Part shown: positions 43,438-51,775 of the stretch, one piece after another
Position numbering within the stretch: the first letter of the stretch is position 1
Layout of the letters: each line of letters starts with the position of its first letter
Assembly (NCBI GenBank): GCA_031277855.1
Contig: JAITLO010000042.1
Location: 62,001 to 126,000 of the forward strand
Length of the DNA stretch: 64,000 nt
Direction of reading: 5' to 3'
Origin: Acidovorax sp.
Lineage (GTDB): Bacteria > Pseudomonadota > Gammaproteobacteria > Burkholderiales > Burkholderiaceae_C
The notes under the pieces: model-generated
What the model was told of the DNA's origin: nothing
Database searches by the model: none
The model's input: only the letters and a program-made list of their open reading frames with translations
Program-made: the position numbers and the translations under genes

Positions 43438-44730
43438 TTACGCCTTGCGCTGGGTGTTCAGCAAGGCATACAAGATGATGGCGCCAAAGGTGGCGGTCCC
43501 GATGCCGCCCAGGGCGAAGTCACCGAACTTCAGTGTGAACTCGCCCGTGCCCAGAATCAGGGTGATGGCGGCCACGATCAGGTTCTTGGTGTCGGAAAAG
43601 TCCACCTTGTTGTCCACCCAGATCTTGGCTCCGGCCACGGCAATCAGGCCGAACACCACGATGGAAACGCCCCCCATCACCGGCAGCGGAATGGCCTGGA
43701 TCAGCGCACCGAATTTGGGCGAGAAACCCAGCAGCACGGCCAGCACGGCGGCGCAGAAAAACACGGCCGTGGAGTAGATGCGGGTGGCCGCCATCACGCC
43801 GATGTTCTCGGCATAGGTGGTCACGCCGGTGCCGCCAGCAGCGCCGGAGACCATGGTGGCCACGCCGTCGCCGATAAAGGCACGGCCCATGTACTGGTCC
43901 AGGTTTTTGCCGGTCATGGCCGTCACGGCCTTGATGTGGCCCAGGTTCTCGGCCACCAAAATAATGACCACGGGCACGATCAGCAGCATGGCATTGGCGT
44001 TGAACACCGGCGCGTGGAAAGTAGGCACGCCAAACCAGGCAGCATTGGCCACGCCGCTCAGGTCAATGGGCTTGCCCAGACCCAGCACATTGGTGAACAC
44101 GCCATACAGAATGCTGGCCACGATCAGGCCGACCAGAATCAGCAAACGCTGCAACATGCCCTTGGTGAACACCGCCACCAGGGCCACGGAGACAAAGGTC
44201 AAGGCCTGCATCCAGGCCTCGAAGTTGTTGGCCGCCATGTTCTTGACGGGAATGGCTGCCAGGTTCAGACCGATGATGGCCACCACCGCGCCCGTGACCA
44301 CGGGAGGCATGAAGCGCTCGATCCAGTTGGTGCCAATCGCCTGGACGATGAAGCCAATCACCATATACACCGCACCGCAGGCAATGATGCCGCCCAGGGC
44401 CACGCCGATATTGGCGTTCGGTCCCTTGCCAGCATAGGCCGTGGCGGCAATCACCACGCCAATGAAGGCAAAGGACGAGCCCAGGTAGCTGGGCACCTTG
44501 CCCCCGGTGATGAGGAAGAAGATCAACGTGCCAATGCCGCTCATGAACACGGCCAGGTTGGGGTCAAAGCCCATCAGAATGGGGGCCAGCACGGTGGAGC
44601 CGAACATGGCGATCACGTGCTGAATGCCCATCAGACCGGTCTGGGTCCAAGGCAGGCGCTCGTCGGGGCCTATGACGCCGCCGCCCTGCAGGACGGCGGG
44701 GGACTTTTCAGTCCAGGAAAACATTCCCAT
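43438..44730 (-). CDS. Nucleobase permease, NCS2 family (UraA/uracil-xanthine type)
   Basis: 430 residues, close to UraA (429), with about fourteen transmembrane segments. FGSTVLAPILMGFDPNLAVF, LVAENLGHIKAV and GGTGVTTYAENIGVMAATRI are typical of the NCS2 uracil/xanthine permeases; the Glu in VAENLGH and in YAENIGV are the substrate-contacting acidic residues. It imports uracil (or another nucleobase) with protons. A GGAG site precedes the ATG. No pyrimidine genes lie beside it. Confidence 0.92.
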   Translation of the reverse strand: MGMFSWTEKSPAVLQGGGVIGPDERLPWTQTGLMGIQHVIAMFGSTVLAPILMGFDPNLAVFMSGIGTLIFFLITGGKVPSYLGSSFAFIGVVIAATAYAGKGPNANIGVALGGIIACGAVYMVIGFIVQAIGTNWIERFMPPVVTGAVVAIIGLNLAAIPVKNMAANNFEAWMQALTFVSVALVAVFTKGMLQRLLILVGLIVASILYGVFTNVLGLGKPIDLSGVANAAWFGVPTFHAPVFNANAMLLIVPVVIILVAENLGHIKAVTAMTGKNLDQYMGRAFIGDGVATMVSGAAGGTGVTTYAENIGVMAATRIYSTAVFFCAAVLAVLLGFSPKFGALIQAIPLPVMGGVSIVVFGLIAVAGAKIWVDNKVDFSDTKNLIVAAITLILGTGEFTLKFGDFALGGIGTATFGAIILYALLNTQRKA

Positions 44731-45060
44731 GGTGGAGTACTCCGTAAAAAAACTGGCGCGATGTTAGAGGCAATCACGGCAGCATGGGTGACGAATTACG
44801 GACGCAACTCGATACCCCCCGGGCATGTCCCAAGATGCGCTGCGCAAGAACTGCAATAGTGATAGCTGTCCATGCAGATGCAGCAATGGTTTACAACGCA
44901 AACACAAGCAAGAATCAGCTGTGGTTAGCAGCGAGTGCTATGCAATTTGCTGTGACCACCCTGTCGCATAAAACCAGCGCACAACAGACCAGGGCAGCAT
45001 CCGCATGGGGTGCTGTTGCTTGGAAGGGCCACCGGAGCGGCCCACACCAGGGCACCGCGC
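44731..45060. other. Gene-free stretch before the intergenic repeat
   Basis: The first 330 bases of a 420-base gap. Composition is less GC-rich than the genes. A long plus-strand frame crosses it but has no recognisable domain. It presumably holds the permease promoter on the minus strand; no clear elements were found. Confidence 0.4.
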
Positions 45061-45149
45061 AAGGGCCGCCCCGCCGCGCTGGTGCCGTCCCCTGCCCGCG
45101 AGCGCAGCGACGCGAGAGCGGGGGAAGCGGCGTAGCCGCTCAGGGGGTG
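45061..45149. repeat. GC-rich intergenic repeat, copy A
   Basis: It begins AAGGGCCGCCCCGC and ends GGGGGAAGCGGCGTAGCCG then CTCAGGGGG. The same framework is found in reverse at 52655-52720. Copy A has an extra segment of about 28 bases containing CCCGC/GCGGG arms. It directly abuts the stop codon of the IclR gene. Confidence 0.6.
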
Positions 45150-45150
45150 C

Positions 45151-45930
45151 CTACCTCAACGCCTCACTATCACTCCATGCAAAGTGAATCTTGGGCGTGA
45201 TCTCGGCAATCTCGGCGCGCAGCACATCGTCCAGACGCCCTGCCTCGCGGTGGGTCAGCTTGGCCTGGGTGGTGGACAGGCTCACCGCAGCAAAGGCCTG
45301 GCCGGCCGCATCGCAGGCCGTATGGCCCACGGCGGCGGTGTTGGTGTTCAAGCAGCCACCGCTGCGGGCATAGCCCAGGCTGCGGGTCTGGGTCAGCAGC
45401 TCGCGCAGCCGCTCCACGCTCAGGCCGCCGTAGCGGCCCAGCACCTCGGCATGTTGGGCCAGGGCCTGCTCCACCAGGGCATCGTCTTGCGCCGCCAACA
45501 ATGCCAGGCCGGCAGCGCCCACGCCCAGCGGGCGGCGGCCGCCCACGGTCACGGAGAGTGGGGCATCGGGCCGGCGCGTGGCGGTGTGGGCATAGCACAC
45601 GGCCTCGGTGCCACTGCGCACAAACAGGTAGGCGGCATAGCCGGTGGCGGCCGTCAACCGCTCCAGGTGGGGAATGAAGAGGCCGGCCACATCGTGGCGG
45701 TTGCGTGCGGCTAGGCCGTATTCAAAGGCCAGCCGCCCCAGCACATAGCCACGGCCATCGGGCTCGCGGGCCACCAGGCGTGCGGCCAGCAAGTCCTGCA
45801 GCAGCCGGTGCACCGTGGCATGGGGAATACCGGACTGGCGTGCCAGCTCCGACAGCGACTGGCCGCGCGCGTCATAGCGCGAGAGCTGATCGAGGATGCG
45901 CAGCGTGCGCTCCAGCACCACGGTTGCCAT
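45151..45930 (-). CDS. IclR family regulator
   Basis: 259 residues. The N-terminal winged HTH has LSELARQSGIPHATVHRLLQ (about 25-45), and the C-terminal IclR effector domain has LGVGAAGLALLA and a Cys-containing GYARSGGCLNTN region. It is divergent from the Bug-fahA pair (89-base gap), its probable target, consistent with IclR control of aromatic acid catabolism. The start at 45930 follows AGGTGG and gives the usual family N-terminus; the frame is open further upstream. Confidence 0.9.
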   Translation of the reverse strand: MATVVLERTLRILDQLSRYDARGQSLSELARQSGIPHATVHRLLQDLLAARLVAREPDGRGYVLGRLAFEYGLAARNRHDVAGLFIPHLERLTAATGYAAYLFVRSGTEAVCYAHTATRRPDAPLSVTVGGRRPLGVGAAGLALLAAQDDALVEQALAQHAEVLGRYGGLSVERLRELLTQTRSLGYARSGGCLNTNTAAVGHTACDAAGQAFAAVSLSTTQAKLTHREAGRLDDVLRAEIAEITPKIHFAWSDSEALR

Positions 45931-45970
45931 GTTTGTCCACCTGATGGAAAAAGCCATTGTAGGCGGCGCC

Positions 45971-45983
45971 TTCTTGCGAAGAA
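45971..45983. promoter_or_regulatory. Small dyad between IclR and the Bug gene
   Basis: TTCTT-GCG-AAGAA is a perfect inverted repeat midway between divergent genes. It may be an IclR site, but the assignment rests on position only. Confidence 0.3.
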
Positions 45984-46019
45984 TGCGGGGCAACAACCAC
46001 AAGCCTCAGGGAGACAACT

Positions 46020-46988
46020 ATGGCAAACCGCCGCATTTTCATGGCCACGGCCGCACTGGCCTTGGCCACCACCTCGGCCGCTTGGGCGCAGGGCTTTCCA
46101 GCCAAGCCGATTCGCTTCATCGTGCCCTACACGGCCGGTGGCACCACCGACCTGGTGGCCCGCACCGTGGGCGCGCACATGGCGCAGTCGCTGGGCCAGC
46201 CCGTCATCATCGAAAACCGGGGCGGCGCGGGCGGCAATATCGGCATGGATGCCGTGGCCAAGGCCGCAGCCGATGGCTATACCGTGGGCATGGGCGCCAT
46301 CTCCACCAATGCCCTCAACCCCCATATCTACCGCAAGACGCCTTTCGATCCGCGCAAGGACTTCAGCGCCATCAGCCTGCTGGGCAACTCCACCATCGTG
46401 CTCGAGGTCAACCCCGCCTTCCCGGTGAAGACCGTGGCCCAGCTGCTGGAGCATGCGCGCAAGCACCCGGGCGAGGCCTATTCCACGGCCGGTGCCGGCA
46501 CCTCCATGCACCTGGCCGGCGTGCTGTTTGCCCAGATGAGCAAGACCGATTGGTCGCATGTGCCCTACAAGGGCAGCACGCCCCTGCTCAACGATTTGCT
46601 GGGTGGCCAGGTGAATGTGGCTTTCGACAATCTGCCTGCCTCGCTGCCCCATATCCAGGCCGGCAAGCTGCGCGCCCTGGCGGTGGCTGGCAGCCAGCGT
46701 TCGCCCGCCCTGCCCAACGTGCCGACCATGGCCGAGGCCGGCCTGCCCGGTTATGACGTCGAGCCCTGGTTTGGCGTCTACGGCCCGGCCGGTCTGCCCG
46801 CCGCCGTGGTCCAGCGCCTGAATACCGCCCTGGTGGCAGCACTGGCCGACCCCGCCATCAAGGACAAGCTGGCGCTGGCAGGCTTTACACCGCGCAGCTC
46901 CAGCGCGGCCGAGCTGCAGGCGCTGACCCTGCGTGAATACGAGCGCCTGGGTGCCGTGGCCAAGTCCGCGCACATGGTGTCCGAGTAA
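46020..46988 (+). CDS. TTT-family (Bug) periplasmic substrate-binding protein 4
   Basis: 322 residues with a signal peptide (about 1-24, ATAALALATTSAAWA). The Bug signature IRFIVPYTAGGTTDLVARTV is followed by VIIENRGGAGGNIG. It precedes fumarylacetoacetase by 19 bases in one operon, so its ligand may be an aromatic or fumarylacetoacetate-related acid. No TctA/TctB genes are nearby. Confidence 0.9.
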   Translation: MANRRIFMATAALALATTSAAWAQGFPAKPIRFIVPYTAGGTTDLVARTVGAHMAQSLGQPVIIENRGGAGGNIGMDAVAKAAADGYTVGMGAISTNALNPHIYRKTPFDPRKDFSAISLLGNSTIVLEVNPAFPVKTVAQLLEHARKHPGEAYSTAGAGTSMHLAGVLFAQMSKTDWSHVPYKGSTPLLNDLLGGQVNVAFDNLPASLPHIQAGKLRALAVAGSQRSPALPNVPTMAEAGLPGYDVEPWFGVYGPAGLPAAVVQRLNTALVAALADPAIKDKLALAGFTPRSSSAAELQALTLREYERLGAVAKSAHMVSE

Positions 46989-47007
46989 TTTTTCCAAGAG
47001 GCTGTTC

Positions 47008-48330
47008 ATGTCCCCCCTGATCGACCACACCCACGACGCCCAGCAGCAAAGCTGGGTGGCTTCGGCCAATGCGCTGGATGCCGACTTTCCGCTGCAAAAC
47101 CTGCCGCTGGCTATTTGTCGCCGCGCCGGCAGCGGCGAGGCCTGGCGGCCGGGCGCGGCTATTGGCGATCAGGTGGTGGACCTGCTGGCCCTGCGCGATG
47201 CCGGCCTGCTGCCACAGCCCGCAGCCGATGCCCTGTCCGGCACCGAAAACGGCACGCTGAACGCATTGATGGCGCGGGGCAAGCCTGCACGTCAGGCCCT
47301 GCGCCAGGCGCTGTTCGCCGGCCTTGCTGCCGGCGCGACCCAGCAGGCACAGTGGGCGCCCCATTTGCTGGCCCAAGCCGAGGTGGAATACACGCTGCCG
47401 GCCCGCATCGGCGACTACACCGACTTCTACACCGGCATACACCACGCCACCACGGTGGGCAAATTGTTCCGCCCCGACAACCCGCTGCTGCCCAACTACC
47501 AGTGGGTGCCGATTGGCTACCACGGCCGCGCGTCCTCCATCGTGGTCAGCGGCCAGGCCGTGCGCCGCCCGCTGGGCCAGACCAAGGGCCCGGATGAAGC
47601 CATTCCGCAGCTACGCCCCTCGCAGCGCCTGGACTATGAGCTGGAGCTGGGTATCTTCACCAGCCAGGCGAATGCCCTGGGCACACCCGTGCCCATGGAG
47701 CAGGCCGAGGAGCATATCTTTGGCGTCAGCCTGTTCAACGACTGGTCGGCCCGCGATGTGCAGGCCTGGGAATACCAGCCGCTAGGCCCTTTTCTGGCCA
47801 AGAACTTTGCCTCCACCCTGGGCCCCTGGGTGGTGACGCTGGAGGCGCTGGAGCCCTTCCGTATTCCCTTTGTGCGCCCCGAAGGCGACCCCCAGCCCCT
47901 GCCCTATCTGGACAGCGCAGGCAACCGTGCGCGCGGCGGGCTGGATCTGCAGATGGAAGTCTGGCTGCAGACCGCTGCCATGCGTGCCCAGGGCCAGCCC
48001 CATGTGCGGCTGATGCAATCCAGCTTCCGCCACTCCTACTGGACGCTGGCCCAGCTGGTGGCCCACCACACCATCAACGGCTGCAATCTGCAGCCCGGTG
48101 ACCTGCTGGGCTCGGGCACCCAGTCCGGCCCCGAGGCCGGCCAGGGCGGCTCGCTGCTGGAGCTGAGCATGGGGGGCAAACAGCCGCTGAGCCTGCCCAA
48201 TGGCGAGCAGCGCAGCTTTTTGCAGGACGGCGACAGCGTGCAGCTGCGCGCCTATGGCGAACGCCCGGGCTTTCGCCGCATTGGCCTGGGCATGTGCGAG
48301 GGCCAGATCCTGCCCGCGCTCACGCGGTAA
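47008..48330 (+). CDS. fahA: Fumarylacetoacetase
   Basis: 440 residues, full length. The N-terminal SH3-like domain is followed by the FAH catalytic domain with DYTDFYTGIHHATTVG (metal Asp and catalytic His), YELELGIFTS, FNDWSARDVQAWEYQPLGPF and GDLLGSGTQSGPE. It cleaves 4-fumarylacetoacetate into fumarate and acetoacetate, the last step of tyrosine/homogentisate breakdown. The acetoacetate could feed the ligase at 7869-9956. Homogentisate dioxygenase and maleylacetoacetate isomerase genes are not in the window. Confidence 0.95.
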   Translation: MSPLIDHTHDAQQQSWVASANALDADFPLQNLPLAICRRAGSGEAWRPGAAIGDQVVDLLALRDAGLLPQPAADALSGTENGTLNALMARGKPARQALRQALFAGLAAGATQQAQWAPHLLAQAEVEYTLPARIGDYTDFYTGIHHATTVGKLFRPDNPLLPNYQWVPIGYHGRASSIVVSGQAVRRPLGQTKGPDEAIPQLRPSQRLDYELELGIFTSQANALGTPVPMEQAEEHIFGVSLFNDWSARDVQAWEYQPLGPFLAKNFASTLGPWVVTLEALEPFRIPFVRPEGDPQPLPYLDSAGNRARGGLDLQMEVWLQTAAMRAQGQPHVRLMQSSFRHSYWTLAQLVAHHTINGCNLQPGDLLGSGTQSGPEAGQGGSLLELSMGGKQPLSLPNGEQRSFLQDGDSVQLRAYGERPGFRRIGLGMCEGQILPALTR

Positions 48331-48380
48331 AAAACGCAGCGGCGTGCCACAAGGCGCCGCATGCGCCCCCGCAGGGGCCA

Positions 48381-48416
48381 GAAAAAAAGCTTTGCGAATG
48401 CCAGGATTCGCAAAGC
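48381..48416 (-). terminator. Intrinsic terminator of the M20 peptidase gene
   Basis: A perfect eleven-base stem GCTTTGCGAAT/ATTCGCAAAGC and a six-base loop, with a run of seven T on the minus strand. It may also stop fahA from the other side. Confidence 0.85.
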
Positions 48417-48450
48417 CTTGCGCTGTGCCACCGCTGCGGCAGCACAGACC

Positions 48451-49749
48451 TTATTTCACGGCCCCGCGCGACAGATCCTGGATCATGCGCACCGAGAGGT
48501 ACAGGCGCGGAACAATGGTGTTGATCTGCACATATTCGGCGTCATTGGAGTGGGCGCCGTAGCCCGACAGGCCAAAGCCTTCGATGACCCCACCCTTGGA
48601 CTTGAGCGCGGCAAAGGCGGCATCGGTGCCGCCGCCGGTGGCCTTGTCCATCACGCGCATGGACAGCTGCAGCTCCTTGTCGTAAATGCTTTGGGCATGC
48701 AGGGCCAGCTTGCGCGCGGCCTCGCTGGCTTCCAGCGGCGGGCGGCGCACTTCGAACTTCAGCTCCACCTTGCTGGCGGGCAGCAGCTTGTTGCCCACCT
48801 TGGCCTGCATGGCCTGCTCCAGCGCCCCAAAGTCCGCCACCTTGAGGGCGCGTGCATCGGCCTGTGCCGTGGCTTCGGCGGGGATCACATTGCGGTTGGT
48901 GCCGGCCTTGGCCACGGTCCAGTTCAGCTTCAGGCCTTGCTCGGGCTTGGACAAATCCTGCATCTGCAGCAGCTGGTGCGAGAGCTCGTACAGCGCATTC
49001 ACGCCGTCTTCGGGCTTGGCACCGGCGTGCGAGGCCTTGCCCTGCACCTTGAGGTAGGCTGCACCAATGCCGCTGGTGGCCAGGCGCACACCGCCGTCGC
49101 TGCCGCCGCCTTCGTAGGAGAACACGGCGTCCTGCTCGGCCCCCAATCGGGTGATGGTGCTGCGCGCGCCGGGCGAGCTGATTTCTTCATCGCCGTTGAT
49201 GAGCACGGTGAGCTGGCCGTAGTCGTCTATGCCTTGTTTTTTCAGCAGCTCCACCACGTGCAGAATCAGCGCCACGCCTTGTTTGTCATCGGCAATGCCC
49301 AGGCCATAGGCCTTGTCGCCATCGATGCGGAAGGGCTGGTCCTTGAGCATGCCGGGCAGGTAGACGGTGTCCATATGGGCGATCAGCATGATGCGGCTCT
49401 TGCCCTTGCCCTGGAAGGTGGCGTGCACCATGGGGCCGACCTGCTCGGGCGTGTCGTCCAGGCGGTAGACATCGCTGGGCGCAATCACCTCCACCTTGCC
49501 GCCCAGGGCACGCAGCTTGCCGGCCACATAGTCGGCGATTTTCTTCACGCCCTCCACATCCTTGCTGCCGGACTCGATGTGCACCAGGTCACGCAGCGTG
49601 TCCAGGTAGGCGGCCTGCGCTTGCTGGGCCTGCTGGTGCAACTGGGCCTGGGGTGCGGCATGGGCCAGACCCGTGGTGGCCAGGCCGCAGGCCAGTGCCA
49701 GCGGCGTCAGGCTGCGGCGCAGGGCAGAGCGAGAGGGGAAGCGGTGCAT
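48451..49749 (-). CDS. M20 family carboxypeptidase, glutamate carboxypeptidase (CPG2)-like
   Basis: 432 residues. A signal peptide (LTPLALACGLATTGLAHA) is followed by an M20 catalytic domain with AHMDTVYLPGML (zinc His and Asp), YGLGIADDKQG (bridging Asp) and GDEEISSPGA (catalytic Glu). GKASHAGAKPEDGVNAL and TGGGTDAAFAAL align closely with carboxypeptidase G2. It removes C-terminal glutamate from folates or peptides in the periplasm. The start at 49749 follows an AAGGAG site. Confidence 0.9.
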   Translation of the reverse strand: MHRFPSRSALRRSLTPLALACGLATTGLAHAAPQAQLHQQAQQAQAAYLDTLRDLVHIESGSKDVEGVKKIADYVAGKLRALGGKVEVIAPSDVYRLDDTPEQVGPMVHATFQGKGKSRIMLIAHMDTVYLPGMLKDQPFRIDGDKAYGLGIADDKQGVALILHVVELLKKQGIDDYGQLTVLINGDEEISSPGARSTITRLGAEQDAVFSYEGGGSDGGVRLATSGIGAAYLKVQGKASHAGAKPEDGVNALYELSHQLLQMQDLSKPEQGLKLNWTVAKAGTNRNVIPAEATAQADARALKVADFGALEQAMQAKVGNKLLPASKVELKFEVRRPPLEASEAARKLALHAQSIYDKELQLSMRVMDKATGGGTDAAFAALKSKGGVIEGFGLSGYGAHSNDAEYVQINTIVPRLYLSVRMIQDLSRGAVK

Positions 49750-49866
49750 GTATGTCTCCTTGGAATCTTCGAAAAGTGCGCCTATGCCCGTATTTCCACG
49801 GACATAAGCCCCCACAACTTAACAGCCCGCGAGACCCTTGGCGCCCATATCGGCTGAAAAAATGCC

Positions 49867-49919
49867 GCGCCAGCCTCAGAAGACACTGGCGCGCTGCGAG
49901 GAGATCGTGAACACGCTCT
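49867..49919. repeat. Short relative of the 268-bp palindromic element
   Basis: The segment 49880-49919 (AAGACACTGGCGCGCTGCGA then GGAGATCGTGAACACGCTCT) matches the right end of the element at 4129-4396 with about three differences in 40. A CGCGCCAG/CTGGCGCG stem of its own precedes it. It is a solo end or truncated copy, lying just before the GNAT stop codon. Confidence 0.7.
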
Positions 49920-49925
49920 CAGTGC

Positions 49926-50345
49926 TTACGGCGCGGCCAGCAGCAGATAAGGGCCATCGGGGCCGCTGGCCTGCTCCCGCACCGTCCACCCCTGGGCCTG
50001 GTAGAACTGCAGCGCGCGGGCATTGGCCACCAGGCATTTGAGCGTGGGCCGGTCCGTGCAATGGCGCACGCAGGCCGCGAGCAGGGCCTGGCCTATGCCT
50101 TGCCGCAGCCATGCGGGGTGGACAAACACATGGTGCACAAAGCTGTCAGGCTCCCAGATAGCGGCAAAGCCCACGGGCACACCATCGACCAAGGCCACCA
50201 GCACCCACTCGCCCTCGGTATGGGCGTCAAAGTCTTCCGCCGGGTGTGGTGCCGACCAGGGAAAGGCCATATCCCGCGACGCGGCATACAGCGAGCGCAG
50301 CGCTGCCCTGTCCGACTCCACCCATGCACGCAATTGCAAGTTCAT
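49926..50345 (-). CDS. GNAT family N-acetyltransferase
   Basis: 139 residues with the GNAT fold. Motif A is HHVFVHPAWLRQGIGQALL (acetyl-CoA pyrophosphate loop RQGIGQ), motif B is CLVANARALQFYQAQGWTV. It acetylates a small molecule or protein N-terminus; the substrate is not predictable. The start at 50345 (MNLQLRAW) is preferred over a seven-residue longer form. Confidence 0.87.
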   Translation of the reverse strand: MNLQLRAWVESDRAALRSLYAASRDMAFPWSAPHPAEDFDAHTEGEWVLVALVDGVPVGFAAIWEPDSFVHHVFVHPAWLRQGIGQALLAACVRHCTDRPTLKCLVANARALQFYQAQGWTVREQASGPDGPYLLLAAP

Positions 50346-50368
50346 GGCCCCAGCATAGCGCCGCAAAC

Positions 50369-50395
50369 AAAAAGGGAGCGCCTTGCGCGCTCCCT
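50369..50395 (-). terminator. Intrinsic terminator of the MFS gene
   Basis: A perfect nine-base stem AGGGAGCGC/GCGCTCCCT and a five-base loop, followed by a T run on the minus strand. Confidence 0.8.
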
Positions 50396-50427
50396 GGTTC
50401 GATCTTCGCTATCTACACCTCGCAAAC

Positions 50428-51708
50428 TCAAGCTGGACGCGTGGTGATTGCTCCTTTTTTGCGCTTCTCCACCCCATCACCCACGATCACGGCCGACACC
50501 ACGCTCAGCGCCATGGCCAGGGCAGAGCCATAGAAAATGCCCAGGTACATATGCTGGTCCAGCATCCAGCCAAACACCGGTGCGGCCAGGGCAAAGCCCA
50601 GGTCCAGGCCCGAGTACACCGTGCCATACACGCGGCCGGTGGCGCCTTCGGGAGCGGCACGCTTGATCAACATATCGCGCGAGGGACCGGCCAGGCCGGT
50701 GCCCAGGCCCGCCAGGGAGGCCACCACCAGCGCCCCCATGCCCGGCAGCCAGCCCGTGCCCACCAGCGCCAGCAGCACGGAGGAGCCCAGCATGCAGATC
50801 GAAATCACCTTCTCCAGCCGCTGCACGCGGCCCACCAGAAAACCGCCAATCACCATGCCCACGGCGCCGCACAGCATATAGCCGGTGACGATAAAGGTCG
50901 TCACACTCAGCGGCAGGTCATACACCGCATGCAGCGCCGGGCTGGCGGAGTTCTGGATGGCGCTCATGGCGCAGGTGCTCCAGAAGAAAAACGAAAAGCA
51001 CAGCCACACCGAGGGCAGCTTCAAAAAGGCCATGGCGTGCTCCGGCTTGGCGCTGGCTGCACCGGTCTGGGCCACTGCAGGCTTGGTCTGGTTGCCAATG
51101 GCCTGCGGGTCACGGTCATCCAGCCAGCGGCGGTTGAGCACCATGATGGCCAGCACCAGCGCTGCCCATGCCGCACCCGACAGACAGGCCAGACGCCATG
51201 AGCCCGTGGCCATGGTGATGCCGGCCATGAACACCGGTGCCATGGCCCAGCCGATATTGCCCGACAGGCCGTGCACCGAGAACGCATGGCCTATGTGTTT
51301 GGGCGACACGCGCTTGTTGAGGATGGTGAAGTCCACCGGGTGAAAGGGCGCGTTGCCAAGACCTGCAAAAAACGAGGCGGCCAGCAGCATGGCGTAGTTC
51401 TGCGCCACGCTGGCCACCACCCCGGCGACGACAAAGCTGGACAGGGCGGCAAACAAAATGGGGCGCGCACCCACGCGGTCCACCAGAAAACCGGACAGCA
51501 TCTGCCCCGTGCCGGAGACGATGAAGAACAGCGACACCATGGCCCCCAGCTCCGAGTAGCTATAGCCAAAGTCGGCAATCAGCCAGGGAAACAGCGGCGG
51601 CAGCAGCAGGTGGAAGAAGTGTGACGAACCATGGGCCAGGCCGATCAGGCCTATGGTGCGGGCGTCCTGGCGCAAATCGCCGGTCGAGGTGGGTGCGGAG
51701 GCAGTCAT
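50428..51708 (-). CDS. MFS transporter
   Basis: 426 residues with about twelve transmembrane segments. MVSLFFIVSGTGQMLSGFLV and DRVGARPILFAALSSFVVAG form the MFS motif A region between helices 2 and 3. A long cytoplasmic loop (about 190-225) separates the halves. It resembles the fosmidomycin-resistance-like efflux group, but the substrate is not certain. It is divergent from an AraC gene 67 bases away, likely its regulator. Confidence 0.88.
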   Translation of the reverse strand: MTASAPTSTGDLRQDARTIGLIGLAHGSSHFFHLLLPPLFPWLIADFGYSYSELGAMVSLFFIVSGTGQMLSGFLVDRVGARPILFAALSSFVVAGVVASVAQNYAMLLAASFFAGLGNAPFHPVDFTILNKRVSPKHIGHAFSVHGLSGNIGWAMAPVFMAGITMATGSWRLACLSGAAWAALVLAIMVLNRRWLDDRDPQAIGNQTKPAVAQTGAASAKPEHAMAFLKLPSVWLCFSFFFWSTCAMSAIQNSASPALHAVYDLPLSVTTFIVTGYMLCGAVGMVIGGFLVGRVQRLEKVISICMLGSSVLLALVGTGWLPGMGALVVASLAGLGTGLAGPSRDMLIKRAAPEGATGRVYGTVYSGLDLGFALAAPVFGWMLDQHMYLGIFYGSALAMALSVVSAVIVGDGVEKRKKGAITTRPA

Positions 51709-51775
51709 AGGGAGGTGATCTTAGGCAGGACGGGCGCGTCTGAATTACGATAGACAGCCAATTTCTGTTGAAAAC

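Noticed and set aside
44784..45200. A 138-residue plus-strand frame in the gap before IclR
   Set aside because: It runs through intergenic repeat copy A and into the antisense of the IclR gene; no ribosome site and no recognisable domain.
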